Shown here: piece after piece, positions 33,053 to 42,045 of the stretch
Position numbering within the stretch: position 1 is the first letter of the stretch
How the letters are laid out: each line of letters opens with the position of its first letter
NCBI GenBank assembly: GCA_029982615.1
Contig: JARRBK010000007.1
Location: 1 to 54,794, forward strand
Reading direction: 5' to 3'
From: Tepidanaerobacteraceae bacterium
Lineage (GTDB): Bacteria > Bacillota > Thermosediminibacteria > Thermosediminibacterales > Tepidanaerobacteraceae
DNA length: 54,794 bases
Translations under genes and position numbers: made by a program
The notes under the pieces: generated by a model
Databases searched by the model: none
The model's input: only the letters and a program-made list of their open reading frames with translations
What the model was told of the DNA's origin: nothing

Positions 33053-33573
33053 TATTTATCGCCTCCGTAAGCCTTTTTGAACTCATCATCGGAAATTCCC
33101 AGCATTTTATTTACAAGCATCTGCGTATCATCGATAATTGGTTTATCAGAATCTTTGCTATCTGTGATTTTATTGAGAGGAACAACAACGGGTGCCTTTT
33201 CAACAAATACTTTAAATCCATCCGGGTCCTTTTCTGCATATTTTTCTGCCCATTCTTTTTGCGCAGGTGTTACTTTACCCTGTTTTAAAGCCATTTCTAC
33301 AAGTTCGGCAGTTTCCTTCTTTTGCAACTTTTCTTTCAACTGGTTGAATTCCTGTATGGAAACATAACCCGAAGGATTCTTAAGCGATATGACCTTTGCT
33401 CTGATGTCTTCAATCTTTGCATCTGCATTTAATTCCATTGCTTTAAGAGTTTCGTCCTTGAAAACTTTAAGGTATTTGTTAGAATTTGCAAGGATTTCGA
33501 CAGCCTTTATTATGTCTTCCTCCGTAGCATCTTCCGCCAAGCCCAGCTTTTTCTTTAATTCCTTTAAATCCAT
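33052..33573 (-). CDS. Capsid scaffold protein from an internal start (Mu gpZ-like)
   Basis: GGAGGA at 33581-33586 lies seven bases before an in-frame ATG at 33573. It gives a 173-residue protein, MDLKELKKKLGLAED onward. Mu makes its scaffold gpZ in the same way, from inside gene I. The product lacks the protease domain and ends at the same stop. Confidence 0.7.
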   Translation of the reverse strand: MDLKELKKKLGLAEDATEEDIIKAVEILANSNKYLKVFKDETLKAMELNADAKIEDIRAKVISLKNPSGYVSIQEFNQLKEKLQKKETAELVEMALKQGKVTPAQKEWAEKYAEKDPDGFKVFVEKAPVVVPLNKITDSKDSDKPIIDDTQMLVNKMLGISDDEFKKAYGGDK

Positions 33574-34326
33574 TTTATCTTCCTCCATTACATCATTTTT
33601 ATTAACTATAGGTGCCATGCCGTCTATAGCCGGTGTATTTGTGAGAGCCGCAGAGTGTATGTCAAATATCCTTTTATCCGAAAGTCTTTGTATGACAACA
33701 GGGGAGAGGTATCTGTATTCTTTGTTCTTCAGATATTCCCTTGCCCTGCGAGTCCACTCAACTTTCGCCCATAGGCCCTCTTTGCCTTTATCTATGAGTT
33801 CCTTTATCCAGCCTGCTGCCGGAGCCTCGGTCCCTTCGAGGGTTTGATGTTCGTAATCAATCACCATATCATTTGCCCGTGAATTAAAATTATTTATGAT
33901 CTCTTTCATGGCTTGTTCATCCACAAGAAAGTTGCCTTTTCGAGAGTTTACCCATCCGTATGGCAGTATCTGTATTTCCTTCGGTTCCTCCGAGAAATCC
34001 AGCGCAATGATGTATCTCTTGTTTGCCGTTTTATATTCCCCTATTTGAAATTTCTTTTTGAAATTTTCAAGCCTTTGCTCTATGATCTTTCTTTCATCCG
34101 GAGAATATTGCCTTTGATTGTCTTCCTGGGCCCAATATCTTGCGGCCACGGCAGTCTGTTCGGCATTTGGGCATGGATAACGGTAATTCACAGGGTCAAG
34201 GAAATCTTCGTCAGTTATATCCGGCCATCTTTGCGCAAACTCAGTTGGCATTGTTACGTGCCCGCCGTCCTTAACTCCTATTTTGTACTTACGGCTTCTT
34301 TCCAGCTGCTTTTCTTTTTCATCCAT
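33052..34326 (-). CDS. Phage protease and scaffold precursor (Mu gpI-like)
   Basis: The protein has 424 residues. The N-terminal part is a phage I-like protease (VIDYEHQTLEGTEAPAAGWI, LKNKEYRYLSPVV, FDIHSAALTNTPAIDGM). The C-terminal 170 residues are a charged coiled coil (LKELKKKLGLAEDATEEDI onward), the scaffold. It matures the capsid and is itself cleaved. Within it a second start at 33573 appears to give free scaffold. Confidence 0.9.
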   Translation of the reverse strand: MDEKEKQLERSRKYKIGVKDGGHVTMPTEFAQRWPDITDEDFLDPVNYRYPCPNAEQTAVAARYWAQEDNQRQYSPDERKIIEQRLENFKKKFQIGEYKTANKRYIIALDFSEEPKEIQILPYGWVNSRKGNFLVDEQAMKEIINNFNSRANDMVIDYEHQTLEGTEAPAAGWIKELIDKGKEGLWAKVEWTRRAREYLKNKEYRYLSPVVIQRLSDKRIFDIHSAALTNTPAIDGMAPIVNKNDVMEEDKMDLKELKKKLGLAEDATEEDIIKAVEILANSNKYLKVFKDETLKAMELNADAKIEDIRAKVISLKNPSGYVSIQEFNQLKEKLQKKETAELVEMALKQGKVTPAQKEWAEKYAEKDPDGFKVFVEKAPVVVPLNKITDSKDSDKPIIDDTQMLVNKMLGISDDEFKKAYGGDK

Positions 34327-34447
34327 ATGGAGTATTGCCTCCTTTGTAAACCCTGTTTAAAAACGTTTAAAAGGTATTTAATTTTTTTCTTCCTGTATTG
34401 CCAATACTTTTTATATATTGTTATAATTTTCCCTCTTATATGGGCTT
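34327..34447. promoter_or_regulatory. Intergenic region with TTTAAAC motifs and a small dyad
   Basis: This is the only sizeable gap (121 bp) in the head operon. It holds CCTGTTTAAA (34352-34361) facing CGTTTAAAAGG (34364-34374), related to the repeats at 51308-51473, and the dyad GTATTGCCAATAC (34395-34407). It may carry an internal late promoter or operator. No clear -35/-10 pair was found. Confidence 0.4.
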
Positions 34448-35182
34448 TTAGAGGCCGTTTTTGCGCCCTGTTTTTTCAAGATAGGCATTTCTTAAGCCTT
34501 CCGGGTATTTTGAAAGATCCGGTTGCCACGCAGCCTTCCCCGGATTAGTAGCAAATCCTTTGTCCGGCAGCAAAGGTGTACCCGCCAGTACCGGCATCGA
34601 TTCATCTACATCAAGACCCATTCTTTTTACATCTTCTTCAGTTAGTGAAATGACACTGCATCTGCACCGGAATCCGTTGGGTGGATACCACTGATCCCAT
34701 ACCGGATGTTCGGCCGGATATACCTTGCCGTCCATGGCAAGATGTGTCGGCCTTGTCCTCGTGTCGTTTATAGCGTCATACATCCAGTATTTCCTGTGTC
34801 TTATCACCGCTGGGTCCGTCATCTGTTTCCAACGGCCCACCATGTATGCTGTCTGAATATTTGTTCTGTATACGTTATCCGCCTTATAGGGGAGGGGACC
34901 GGTCCAGCCTCGCCTTTGCAGGATATCCTTTGAGTTTTTCTTAAAATCATCCAGCGTCAGGCCCTGTGAAATAGCCTTTGTAAGTTCGTTTTGTAGGTCC
35001 TTCAGCACGTCCAGCAAAGTAATATGGGATATCGTAAATGCATTTACTCTCACATCCTGGGCAAGTTTATAAAACTCTGCGGAATTCATCGGTATTTTAT
35101 TTTTGAAGTACTCTATTACATCCTTCAACCACTCGTCATCAAATCCCTGTTTTACACTTATATCCCATATGCTATCCAACAA
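34448..35182 (-). CDS. MuF-like head morphogenesis protein (Mu gp30)
   Basis: The protein has 244 residues from a TTG at 35182, eight bases after GGGAGG. The MuF domain is clear: YRTNIQTAYMVGRWKQM, the ARTRPTHLAMDG-type segment (here DTRTRPTHLAMDGKVYP) and NGFRCRCSVISLTEEDV. It is a minor head protein joined to the portal. It is shorter than Mu gp30 (about 420 residues), so the C-terminal part is reduced. Confidence 0.92.
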   Translation of the reverse strand: MLDSIWDISVKQGFDDEWLKDVIEYFKNKIPMNSAEFYKLAQDVRVNAFTISHITLLDVLKDLQNELTKAISQGLTLDDFKKNSKDILQRRGWTGPLPYKADNVYRTNIQTAYMVGRWKQMTDPAVIRHRKYWMYDAINDTRTRPTHLAMDGKVYPAEHPVWDQWYPPNGFRCRCSVISLTEEDVKRMGLDVDESMPVLAGTPLLPDKGFATNPGKAAWQPDLSKYPEGLRNAYLEKTGRKNGL

Positions 35183-36695
35183 CCATCATCCTCCCAAAAA
35201 GGTCCGCAATATATAATGCTTTAGACAATATGTTTTCCATGTCCTGAGTATTCAGCTCTCCATAAATTTGAGTCAATATATCCTGGACCTCTTCAAAGGA
35301 TCTTGCCTGTTGTATTCCATTTATTATCCGGTTTAAGCTGTCGTTAAATGGTTGTTGAAAAGCATTTAACGCATTATCCGCCAGTAAATCCACCTCTTTT
35401 TGGCCCTTACTCCTTGTTAGAATCCTTGGTATATATTTTGAAGGCATAATGCTCATGCCAGGTGTGACTATTAACTCACCGGGCTTAGGCTTCGGTATTC
35501 CGAATTTTTCGTACATATGTTCCGCTGATACAGGTAGGCCGGCATCTTTTATCAGGGTGGAATATATCTCAGCCTCGGATTTTAAATCCTCCGGTGGCTC
35601 ATAGTGAAATTTGACCCATGGTAGATTAGACGTATCACCGAAATTGTATAATATAAGTGGTTTTATGATATACTTTCTGAATGTTTCCGCCAGAGCCTTA
35701 CAGTCAGCCTCCAGGAGGTCCTGCCGCACCTCGGCATGGGTCTGGCTGGCTGCATAGCTGCCCCGCGCACCCACTTCGGTGGTCAGGGTCTGGCCCAGAA
35801 CAGCTTTGCTCATTTCCGCATTGCAGAATTCCGCTAGAGTTTGATAGATATTTGACGAACCCCTGATAGCCTCAATAAACTCTATCTCCGTGGATTTTGA
35901 GATGATGCCGGCCGCATCGGTGCCCAATGACCTTACGGCATTAATGAGCGCTTCTTTATCTTCTTCCGTGGTGCTGGCATCATATTTACCAAGCCTGAGA
36001 GGCATTCCATAGACTTCCGCAAAAGTTACCCAATCCTTAATGCTGTAGTTTTTGAAAAGATACATCCATGCACAAACCCGCAAAATTCCCGCTCTTGTAG
36101 GATATCCGCTCCTTGCCTTGTATTTGTGTATTGTGAATTTTCCAGGTGGAAGATCTATTCCTGATGTTGGTGCATCTTCTGTTATTAGCTTGAGATGATA
36201 TGCATCATCAAAAATGAACTTTTTCTGGTGCACCCATTCGAGATGATCGATATAAACCTTATCATTTTCGACTTTGTAAATATTCTCGCAAACTGCAAAA
36301 CCTTTTCCGATTGCATCTAAAAGATCCAACATGCTGCTCTCAAGATCCTCGAATTCAAATGCCTTTCTTATAAAATCCGCTTTTTTAATATCTTCGGGTG
36401 CTTCCGAATATGGCATGATATCCCATTCCAGGCCCAGGACCGCATTTTTTCTTGTTTGTAATATTGAGAAAAGATGAGTGTCTTTTTCTTCCATCTCTTC
36501 AAAGAGTTCCATCTGTCGATATATATCGCCCTGGTCGGCTTCCCTGAATATCCTTGCAAGTTTTTCGGGAGTAAGGCCGGAAGAAGGGTAAGATGAATAT
36601 TTGTCTTGTATGCTGACGACCGAAATCTGCGTAGTGAGATCTTTTTTATTCATCGGTTTGCTATCATTGATAACAAATCCTATTTGCTGCGCCAT
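35172..36695 (-). CDS. Portal protein (Mu gp29-like, DUF935)
   Basis: The protein has 507 residues from an ATG at 36695 following GGAAGGGGG and overlapping the terminase stop (TGATG). DUF935 features include LARIFREADQGDIYRQMELF, FSILQTRKNAVLGLEWDI and GSYAASQTHAEVRQDLLEAD. It forms the dodecameric DNA entry ring of the capsid. A longer start at 36722 is within the terminase gene. Confidence 0.93.
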   Translation of the reverse strand: MAQQIGFVINDSKPMNKKDLTTQISVVSIQDKYSSYPSSGLTPEKLARIFREADQGDIYRQMELFEEMEEKDTHLFSILQTRKNAVLGLEWDIMPYSEAPEDIKKADFIRKAFEFEDLESSMLDLLDAIGKGFAVCENIYKVENDKVYIDHLEWVHQKKFIFDDAYHLKLITEDAPTSGIDLPPGKFTIHKYKARSGYPTRAGILRVCAWMYLFKNYSIKDWVTFAEVYGMPLRLGKYDASTTEEDKEALINAVRSLGTDAAGIISKSTEIEFIEAIRGSSNIYQTLAEFCNAEMSKAVLGQTLTTEVGARGSYAASQTHAEVRQDLLEADCKALAETFRKYIIKPLILYNFGDTSNLPWVKFHYEPPEDLKSEAEIYSTLIKDAGLPVSAEHMYEKFGIPKPKPGELIVTPGMSIMPSKYIPRILTRSKGQKEVDLLADNALNAFQQPFNDSLNRIINGIQQARSFEEVQDILTQIYGELNTQDMENILSKALYIADLFGRMMVVG

Positions 36696-38335
36696 CAGTA
36701 AGCCCCCTTCCCTCGTTCCCACCGTCGCTTGGCCACTGTCGTATATTCCATAGGCCCTGTCTTTTCACCTTTGCCGGTAGCCAGCCACAAAGCCAGCCTG
36801 GCAGAATTCATAGCCATGCCAAAGTGGTTTGGCACGTTCTTCTTATAATGTGCAGCAGAATCATCATCGCTATCGTTGTCTTTCTCTTTTACAAGTTTCT
36901 TTAAGTGCTGTTCAACGGTTCTTAAAACATTTTCTTCTTCTACCGTCCGTGGTTTTGGCAACAACGCCAGCGGCGGGTTAGTAACAAATAAATCCGTTGT
37001 TTCGTCTAAAGATTCGTCTCTGTCCACTGTCAAAACATTTACTACACGGTCGCCTTCGCCTTCAGTTTTTTCCCGTACGTCGGTGCCTCTGAAATACTGT
37101 ATATACCCTACGGCACGTTTGAGCGCTCTGACTAGTTGTTTTGATGTGGTTTTATACGGCATGGCGTCTATAACCACAGCTCCTGCATGAAACACCGTTT
37201 CAAGGTATTTGATCCTTTCTATGAGGTCTTCAACGTCTAACTCCTCAAAGTAGAGATAGCGCACACCTTCCGCACCGAACGGAGCAACTACGGCTATATG
37301 AGCTTTATCGCCCATGTCTATGCCTATACCGGTTATGGTTTCGCTCCATGTATCGCAAAAATAATAATCACTTGACAGCTTCACACGCTTTAATACTTCG
37401 TCGGTTATAGGCTGCAGGTTGCCCCCATCAGGCTTGGCCAGTACTGAGCATTTAAACTTTGCTAATTTGCTCGGTTTTTCCTTTGCTCTCTGGTACCTGT
37501 CATATATGACTTGGAGGTTAAGCCCCGGCATGATGAGCTGTGGCACCCTATAGCTTATATGGTCCCTGCTCCTTTCGGGCCGCTCGGGTATCCATCGGCC
37601 ATTGTTGACATCAAGAGGCCTGCCGCACTTTATGCATACAAGCATGACTTTGCCATCTTTGACGACCATATCGTCAGGAAACTCATCCTCCACCACCTGC
37701 TCATGCTTGCATATGGCGCACTTGACATGCCAAAGCCTTTTATCTCCGTCCTGGAAACGCTCATCAATGCCTATGCCGGGGAACATGCCTACCGAGAAAT
37801 ACCGCATAAGAGCAAGGTCGGATGCCGCTATACGGTCTAAGGACCATTCCAGGTTTTCCTGGTCTATGAGGTCCACCTCATCGTAGAGGTTGCAGTCCGA
37901 CGGTATGCTTATAGCGCCCAGCACGCTCTGTAAACCAATGAAGTATAAAAAGTGCGTGTCTATTTCTTTTAAGGCGGTCTGGTCGGTTCCCTGTAGCCTG
38001 GAGCGCAGATATTCGCTGCGGTTTACAAATGAGTCCATTCTTGTAGTGGAAAACCGGTCGGACATCTTCTGTGTCGGCAGAAAGTAGATGACGTTGCGGT
38101 GCGCCTGATCCAAAAGATACATTGCAAACCCTAAAAACAATGTAGAAAAACCAGTCTGCGCACCTTTTAATATTGTCATCATCCTGTGATCCATATTGCC
38201 CACTATTTCATGAAGTGCCCTGCGCTCGTCCATATTCCACGGCCGGCCATCATCCAGCTTTACATTTTTGTTCATCCATTCGGCAAAATCCATGTAAGCC
38301 TGATGGCTGCCGACCAGCTCTTTCAGCAAACTCAT
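36695..38335 (-). CDS. Terminase large subunit (Mu gp28 position, GpA-like)
   Basis: The protein has 546 residues from the ATG at 38335, eight bases after GGGAG. The ATPase shows a Walker A-like LKGAQTGFSTLF and a Walker B NLYDEVD. A CAICKHEQ...CIKCG zinc-binding pair follows at about 220-250. The nuclease domain begins with ITGIGIDMGDKAHIAVVAPF. It cuts and packages phage DNA by headful from inserted copies. Confidence 0.9.
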   Translation of the reverse strand: MSLLKELVGSHQAYMDFAEWMNKNVKLDDGRPWNMDERRALHEIVGNMDHRMMTILKGAQTGFSTLFLGFAMYLLDQAHRNVIYFLPTQKMSDRFSTTRMDSFVNRSEYLRSRLQGTDQTALKEIDTHFLYFIGLQSVLGAISIPSDCNLYDEVDLIDQENLEWSLDRIAASDLALMRYFSVGMFPGIGIDERFQDGDKRLWHVKCAICKHEQVVEDEFPDDMVVKDGKVMLVCIKCGRPLDVNNGRWIPERPERSRDHISYRVPQLIMPGLNLQVIYDRYQRAKEKPSKLAKFKCSVLAKPDGGNLQPITDEVLKRVKLSSDYYFCDTWSETITGIGIDMGDKAHIAVVAPFGAEGVRYLYFEELDVEDLIERIKYLETVFHAGAVVIDAMPYKTTSKQLVRALKRAVGYIQYFRGTDVREKTEGEGDRVVNVLTVDRDESLDETTDLFVTNPPLALLPKPRTVEEENVLRTVEQHLKKLVKEKDNDSDDDSAAHYKKNVPNHFGMAMNSARLALWLATGKGEKTGPMEYTTVAKRRWERGKGAY

Positions 38336-38340
38336 GTTCA

Positions 38341-38889
38341 CTACTCCCTCATCTCATCGGCTGCTTTGTCTACGACAGCGTATATCTGTTCTTTTAATTC
38401 AGGGTATTCGCTGAGCTCAACTTTAAGTTGTTCCTTGAGTCTGGTTATGGCGATCTCTATTTTCTGCCTGAAATCCATCTTAAGCTTTTCCCGCTGCACG
38501 CCAGAGCTCTCCAGCCTGGCTAAAGCGTTGAATATCTTGTGTATATCGTCGGTGCTTATGCTGTCCACCTTCATTAAAGTCTCCATAATGAGCTGCATGG
38601 CCATCTGGTTTGCGGCTTCAGCCATCTCGGTAGCCGGCCGGTCACCGCTTTCATTGACAATAGCTTTGGCCTGCTCTTTTACCACTCTCAATCTTTCAAG
38701 CCGCGAAAGGAAGTCCTTGCCGTATCTTGCTACAGACGACTTGCCTACGGAATGACCCATCTCGTTTAGCCATTGGGTTATTTCCTGATACGTGTGGCCT
38801 TCCACAAGTTTTTTATTGACCGCTTCCACAAGTTCATCGGGCAATTTCTCTATTTTATGGTGCTTCCTGCGCTCAGCCATCCGTATCAC
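38341..38889 (-). CDS. Mu gp27-like protein (DUF3486), putative small terminase
   Basis: The protein has 182 residues. RRKHHKIEKLPDELVEAVNK and TYQEITQWLNEMGHSVGKSS form a DNA-binding helix-turn-helix typical of DUF3486; a long charged helix follows. It is adjacent to the large terminase and probably recognises packaging DNA. Confidence 0.9.
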   Translation of the reverse strand: MIRMAERRKHHKIEKLPDELVEAVNKKLVEGHTYQEITQWLNEMGHSVGKSSVARYGKDFLSRLERLRVVKEQAKAIVNESGDRPATEMAEAANQMAMQLIMETLMKVDSISTDDIHKIFNALARLESSGVQREKLKMDFRQKIEIAITRLKEQLKVELSEYPELKEQIYAVVDKAADEMRE

Positions 38890-39189
38890 CTACAATGCTA
38901 TTCCAGGATCGGAAGGTATGTTCCCTTCCAAAAGGTCCTTTCCTTTGGCAGTAAGTTTTGCTACTCTCATATCAATAGAAAGATCGTCATATTCCAGTTG
39001 TTTGCACTCGATATACCCCTTTTCTTCGAGGTAATCAAGATACCCCTGTAGCACGGCCGGATTAACATTGTAGCTGATATCCCCTAAAGTGAGGGATATG
39101 ACCCTATCACTTATTTCGTGCGGATAATCCACATCCAGGATTTTTAATATGCGTCCCCGAATTTCTCTTGATTCAGCTCTATTTTTCAC
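38890..39189 (-). CDS. Winged-helix small protein (Mu gp26 position)
   Basis: The protein has 99 residues. RGRILKILDVDYPHEISDRV, NPAVLQGYLDYLEEKGYIEC and VAKLTAKGKDLLEG form a winged helix as in the small proteins between gp25 and gp27 of Firmicute Mu-like phages. A role in regulation or packaging is unproven. Confidence 0.7.
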   Translation of the reverse strand: MKNRAESREIRGRILKILDVDYPHEISDRVISLTLGDISYNVNPAVLQGYLDYLEEKGYIECKQLEYDDLSIDMRVAKLTAKGKDLLEGNIPSDPGIAL

Positions 39190-39506
39190 TATTTAGCACC
39201 CCCTACGAGTTTGGCTATTGCCTCCTTGATTTCTGTTGTATCTGCGGCCATCCTATCGATTTTTGCTTCTAAAGTGGCCGTAGTCCGAATAAAGTCATCG
39301 CGCAATACATAATTTCTCGGCAGGGACGCCTTAAATTCCATGAATTCGTTGCCGATGTCTTCAATCTTTTTTTCGGTCTTTTCCTGTTTTTCCTTGATCG
39401 TTTGCCTAATATCTTTAATAAAATATGATATAGCAGCCAGGGCAACAGAAACCACGGTGGTTAAAAGCCAGAAAGCGAACTGGTATATTTCGAGGGACCA
39501 TTGCAT
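39189..39506 (-). CDS. Mu gp25-like membrane/coiled-coil protein (DUF2730)
   Basis: The protein has 105 residues with one transmembrane segment at about 9-28 (FAFWLLTTVVSVALAAISYF-like) and a coiled coil (RQTIKEKQEKTEKKIEDIGN, TTATLEAKIDRMAADTTEIK). DUF2730 proteins sit in the Mu lysis/late region and may act as spanin-like or holin partners. Confidence 0.75.
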   Translation of the reverse strand: MQWSLEIYQFAFWLLTTVVSVALAAISYFIKDIRQTIKEKQEKTEKKIEDIGNEFMEFKASLPRNYVLRDDFIRTTATLEAKIDRMAADTTEIKEAIAKLVGGAK

Positions 39507-39509
39507 CGC

Positions 39510-39932
39510 TTAACTACCCCCATTTTTGAGCCTTAACACTGCCGATTCGACCAGGCCCTGAATATATGCGTATACATCATTTATTTCGCTTTCTATGGCC
39601 TGTTTGACATCGTCGCTCAAGTTGGAATATACTTCTTCATATACCTTGATGCCTAAATTTTGGAGCTCGACTCGGTCTATCTTACCGTCTTTGACGGCCT
39701 GCCTCATCTCGCTGGCCATAGTCTGTTCAGTTTTTTCCACCATAGTCGTTGCCAGGTCTTTTGCCCTTGCTACGGCATTTTTGACAAGTTCAGCCTGCTT
39801 TTCGTCTCTGATTTTTTCAGCTTCCGCTGCAAGCTTTTCCGATGCTCTCCTGATGTAATATATGGCATAGGAGCAGGCCAGGCCTAAAAGCGCTATCAGG
39901 AGATCCACCAGATATCCATGTACAACTTCCAA
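39510..39932 (-). CDS. Phage holin, LLH family
   Basis: The protein has 140 residues from a TTG at 39932 that follows GGGGGTG; a TTG at 39947 would lie within the terminator tail. An N-terminal membrane segment (YLVDLLIALLGLACSYAIYY) is followed by a long alanine-rich helix and NGGS at the end, matching LLH-type holins. It would open the membrane for the amidase at 31946-32644. It is the first gene after the early-operon terminator. Confidence 0.75.
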   Translation of the reverse strand: MEVVHGYLVDLLIALLGLACSYAIYYIRRASEKLAAEAEKIRDEKQAELVKNAVARAKDLATTMVEKTEQTMASEMRQAVKDGKIDRVELQNLGIKVYEEVYSNLSDDVKQAIESEINDVYAYIQGLVESAVLRLKNGGS

Positions 39933-39948
39933 TTTTTTCACCCCCAAT

Positions 39949-39988
39949 AAAAAATCTCTGGTAAGTTCTGCGCCTTTTACCAGAGATT
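39949..39988 (-). terminator. Strong intrinsic terminator after mor
   Basis: Perfect 12-bp arms AATCTCTGGTAA (39953-39964) and TTACCAGAGATT (39977-39988) have a 12-base loop. They are followed on the minus strand by six T residues. It separates the early/middle genes from the late operon, so late genes need their own promoter or antitermination. Confidence 0.9.
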
Positions 39989-40015
39989 ATATATGAAAAT
40001 ATATGTTCTGTCCCC

Positions 40016-40333
40016 TCAAATATTTGATTTATCTGGTTTATCGACATTTTTGCCTATAATATTCCTCACCATAGATTCTGATAAACCGTACTTCATCGCC
40101 AACTCTCTAAAGTTTTTGCCGTCAAACTCCTGCAGCATCTTTTTGTCCCGAAGCTGCCTCAAAACCGTTTCATACTTCGGAAAATATACGCTCAGGCCCC
40201 CGAACCATCGTGCTATCGCAATGGTATCATCGAGGCCCACGAGCTCACAGAGTTCCTTGTAAGGCCAGGATAATTCCCCGGCCTCTATGCCTTCGAGATC
40301 AAACTCCATTTCCGTTCTGTCCATAATATGCAC
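40016..40333 (-). CDS. mor: Mor/C-family transcription activator
   Basis: The protein has 105 residues. WPYKELCELVGLDDTIAIAR and RWFGGLSVYFPK form the dimerisation part, and FRELAMKYGLSESMVRNII the helix-turn-helix of the Mor family. Mor activates middle or late phage promoters together with host RNA polymerase. Only one such protein is seen here, so it may serve the roles of both Mor and C. It ends the early operon. Confidence 0.9.
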   Translation of the reverse strand: MHIMDRTEMEFDLEGIEAGELSWPYKELCELVGLDDTIAIARWFGGLSVYFPKYETVLRQLRDKKMLQEFDGKNFRELAMKYGLSESMVRNIIGKNVDKPDKSNI

Positions 40334-40718
40334 CTCTTTTTATCATGGATTTTAATGCTTCAATTACTTTGTTGGCTTCCTCCCGGGTCTGCGGCCACGC
40401 ATGACCCGTCATCCTCTTATTGAAACCAATCTGCCGCCTTTTGTCGAACAATCCGATATCCTCATACAGGTGTTCCATCTTTTTTAATTGTCCCTGGGAT
40501 ACGATATCGTACGGTTTGGGCTTTTCTACTTCGGTCCTTTTTACTTTGAATCCCAGGAACTTGAATCTTTTTAACACTTTTTCAAAGCTATCGTTAGTCA
40601 AATCTTTGGAGCTGTTTACGCCAGCTTCCTGCATCAATATTTCTCTATAAGTGTCATCATCGAGGCCTAACTGATTCTTTGCCAGATGTATCAGTGATTT
40701 TTGCCTGTTATTTATCAT
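40299..40718 (-). CDS. Mu gp16-like protein (DUF1018)
   Basis: The protein has 139 residues. RQKSLIHLAKNQLGLDDDTY, VNSSKDLTNDSFEKVLKRFK and the C-terminal basic part (KRMTGHAWPQTREEANKVIE) identify the gp16/DUF1018 family found before mor in Mu-type phages. The function is not established. It overlaps mor by 35 bases. Confidence 0.9.
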   Translation of the reverse strand: MINNRQKSLIHLAKNQLGLDDDTYREILMQEAGVNSSKDLTNDSFEKVLKRFKFLGFKVKRTEVEKPKPYDIVSQGQLKKMEHLYEDIGLFDKRRQIGFNKRMTGHAWPQTREEANKVIEALKSMIKRGAYYGQNGNGV

Positions 40719-41094
40719 GCGAATCAGCCTCCATCTTCATCCGTATTTGGCCCATGAGCTCATGCACCCATCCGGCTTTGTCATATACTCGGGCCCGCTC
40801 CAGAATGGATAAAGCCCGGTGTATGAGTGAGGCCTTGGTCCAGAGTATTTCTTTATCCTCGGTGATGATGTAATAGCCGGGAGGCGGCTGGGTACTGCTT
40901 CCTATGGGCCAGTAATGTTTTTCCACCAGATGCTTTACCAGCCGACGCGCAACGTATTCTTTCAATTCCATGCGCTTTGCAAATTCCGGCACCGATATGG
41001 CATTGTCTCTGCCCACGTGGTTTTTCAGGATTGCCCAGGCCTTTTTTTCAACAACAGTATCAGGCTCCAGCACATCTTTTGTTATCTCCATCAT
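40708..41094 (-). CDS. Winged-helix-like early phage protein
   Basis: The protein has 128 residues; GGAGGTGAG precedes the start. A likely winged helix (SVPEFAKRMELKEYVARRLV, PPPGYYIITEDKEI) and a long C-terminal helix (ASLIHRALSILERARVYDKA) are visible. It may regulate or aid replication. No specific family recognised. Confidence 0.65.
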   Translation of the reverse strand: MMEITKDVLEPDTVVEKKAWAILKNHVGRDNAISVPEFAKRMELKEYVARRLVKHLVEKHYWPIGSSTQPPPGYYIITEDKEILWTKASLIHRALSILERARVYDKAGWVHELMGQIRMKMEADSHDK

Positions 41095-41275
41095 ATTTGC
41101 TCACCTCCGGTATCTCCATTCTCTTAAAAATGAGGATCTCCAGTATCGTCACCATGAGCCGCCCGCTCTCATCCTTGGCTTGAGCCATCCTGGCAAGCTT
41201 TATCGATTCTTCCGCATCATTGTTTATATACCTTATGATGCTGCGGTAACACAACTGTAAAACTTCACCGGTCAT
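41060..41275 (-). CDS. Hypothetical helical early phage protein
   Basis: The protein has 71 residues, helical, with EVLQLCYRSIIRYINNDAEE and KDESGRLMVTILEILIF. It overlaps the next gene by 35 bases and follows the DnaC-like gene by two bases. Nothing identifies its function. Confidence 0.55.
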   Translation of the reverse strand: MTGEVLQLCYRSIIRYINNDAEESIKLARMAQAKDESGRLMVTILEILIFKRMEIPEVSKYDGDNKRCAGA

Positions 41276-41277
41276 CT

Positions 41278-42045
41278 TTAAGACCCCCGCATTTTCTTGA
41301 TCCGCTCGACGGCGATTTTCTTTCTATAGCTTTCACCGGGATTCTCTACAAACACACACATTTCCATGAGCCTATCCATGCTTCTTTCGCCGATGTTTTC
41401 GGCCAGCTCGTCGGGGGAGAGGTTGGACGTGGCCAGGATCGGCTTTTCATAATAATAGTTGTTGTTGATGATCATATATATTATTTCTTCTCTCCAGCCG
41501 GTCCATTTGTATGCTCCCAGGTCATCCAGCACCAGGATATCGGCCCGGGTGAGGGTATGCAATATTTCACTTTCGTTTTCCCTTTCGGCGCTGCGCAGCC
41601 TGGAGAGAAGAATAGGAACGTTCTGGAATATCCCTACATAGCCTTTTTGTATGAGGTAGTTTACCACCGCCGCCACCAGGTGGCTTTTACCGTTTCCGCA
41701 CTTACCGTATACGACAATGCCATTTTTTACATCTTTATTGAATTTTTCTGCATAACTTTTGACAATACCGTAAACTTTATCCGTTGCATCGCTTCTTTCC
41801 CAGGATTCAAACGTGCATTTCTGAAATTTGGGTCCCAGGCCGGATCCCGCAAGCTTGGATTCTATTCTGATGCGTCTTTGCTTTACCTCAAACTCCTGGG
41901 CTTTGATGTCTTCCTTTTCCAACCTGCAGGTGCATGGCTTGGGTATTCTGAAGTGCCGGCCAAAAGAATCAAACTCATAGTATTCGATTTTCTTTCCACA
42001 TACAGGGCAACTATCAGAGGGTGATGTCGGCATACTTTCCGTCAT
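41278..42045 (-). CDS. DnaC/IstB-like AAA+ helicase loader
   Basis: The protein has 255 residues. An N-terminal zinc-binding part (SCPVCGKKIEY, PKPCTCRLE) precedes the AAA+ core with Walker A VYGKCGNGKSHL and Walker B ILVLDDLGA, and an arginine in NIGERSMDRLMEM. It resembles phage DnaC proteins that load the replicative helicase. Its pairing with the DnaD-like gene upstream fits that role. Mu itself relies on host loaders, so this is an added capacity. Confidence 0.87.
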   Translation of the reverse strand: MTESMPTSPSDSCPVCGKKIEYYEFDSFGRHFRIPKPCTCRLEKEDIKAQEFEVKQRRIRIESKLAGSGLGPKFQKCTFESWERSDATDKVYGIVKSYAEKFNKDVKNGIVVYGKCGNGKSHLVAAVVNYLIQKGYVGIFQNVPILLSRLRSAERENESEILHTLTRADILVLDDLGAYKWTGWREEIIYMIINNNYYYEKPILATSNLSPDELAENIGERSMDRLMEMCVFVENPGESYRKKIAVERIKKMRGS

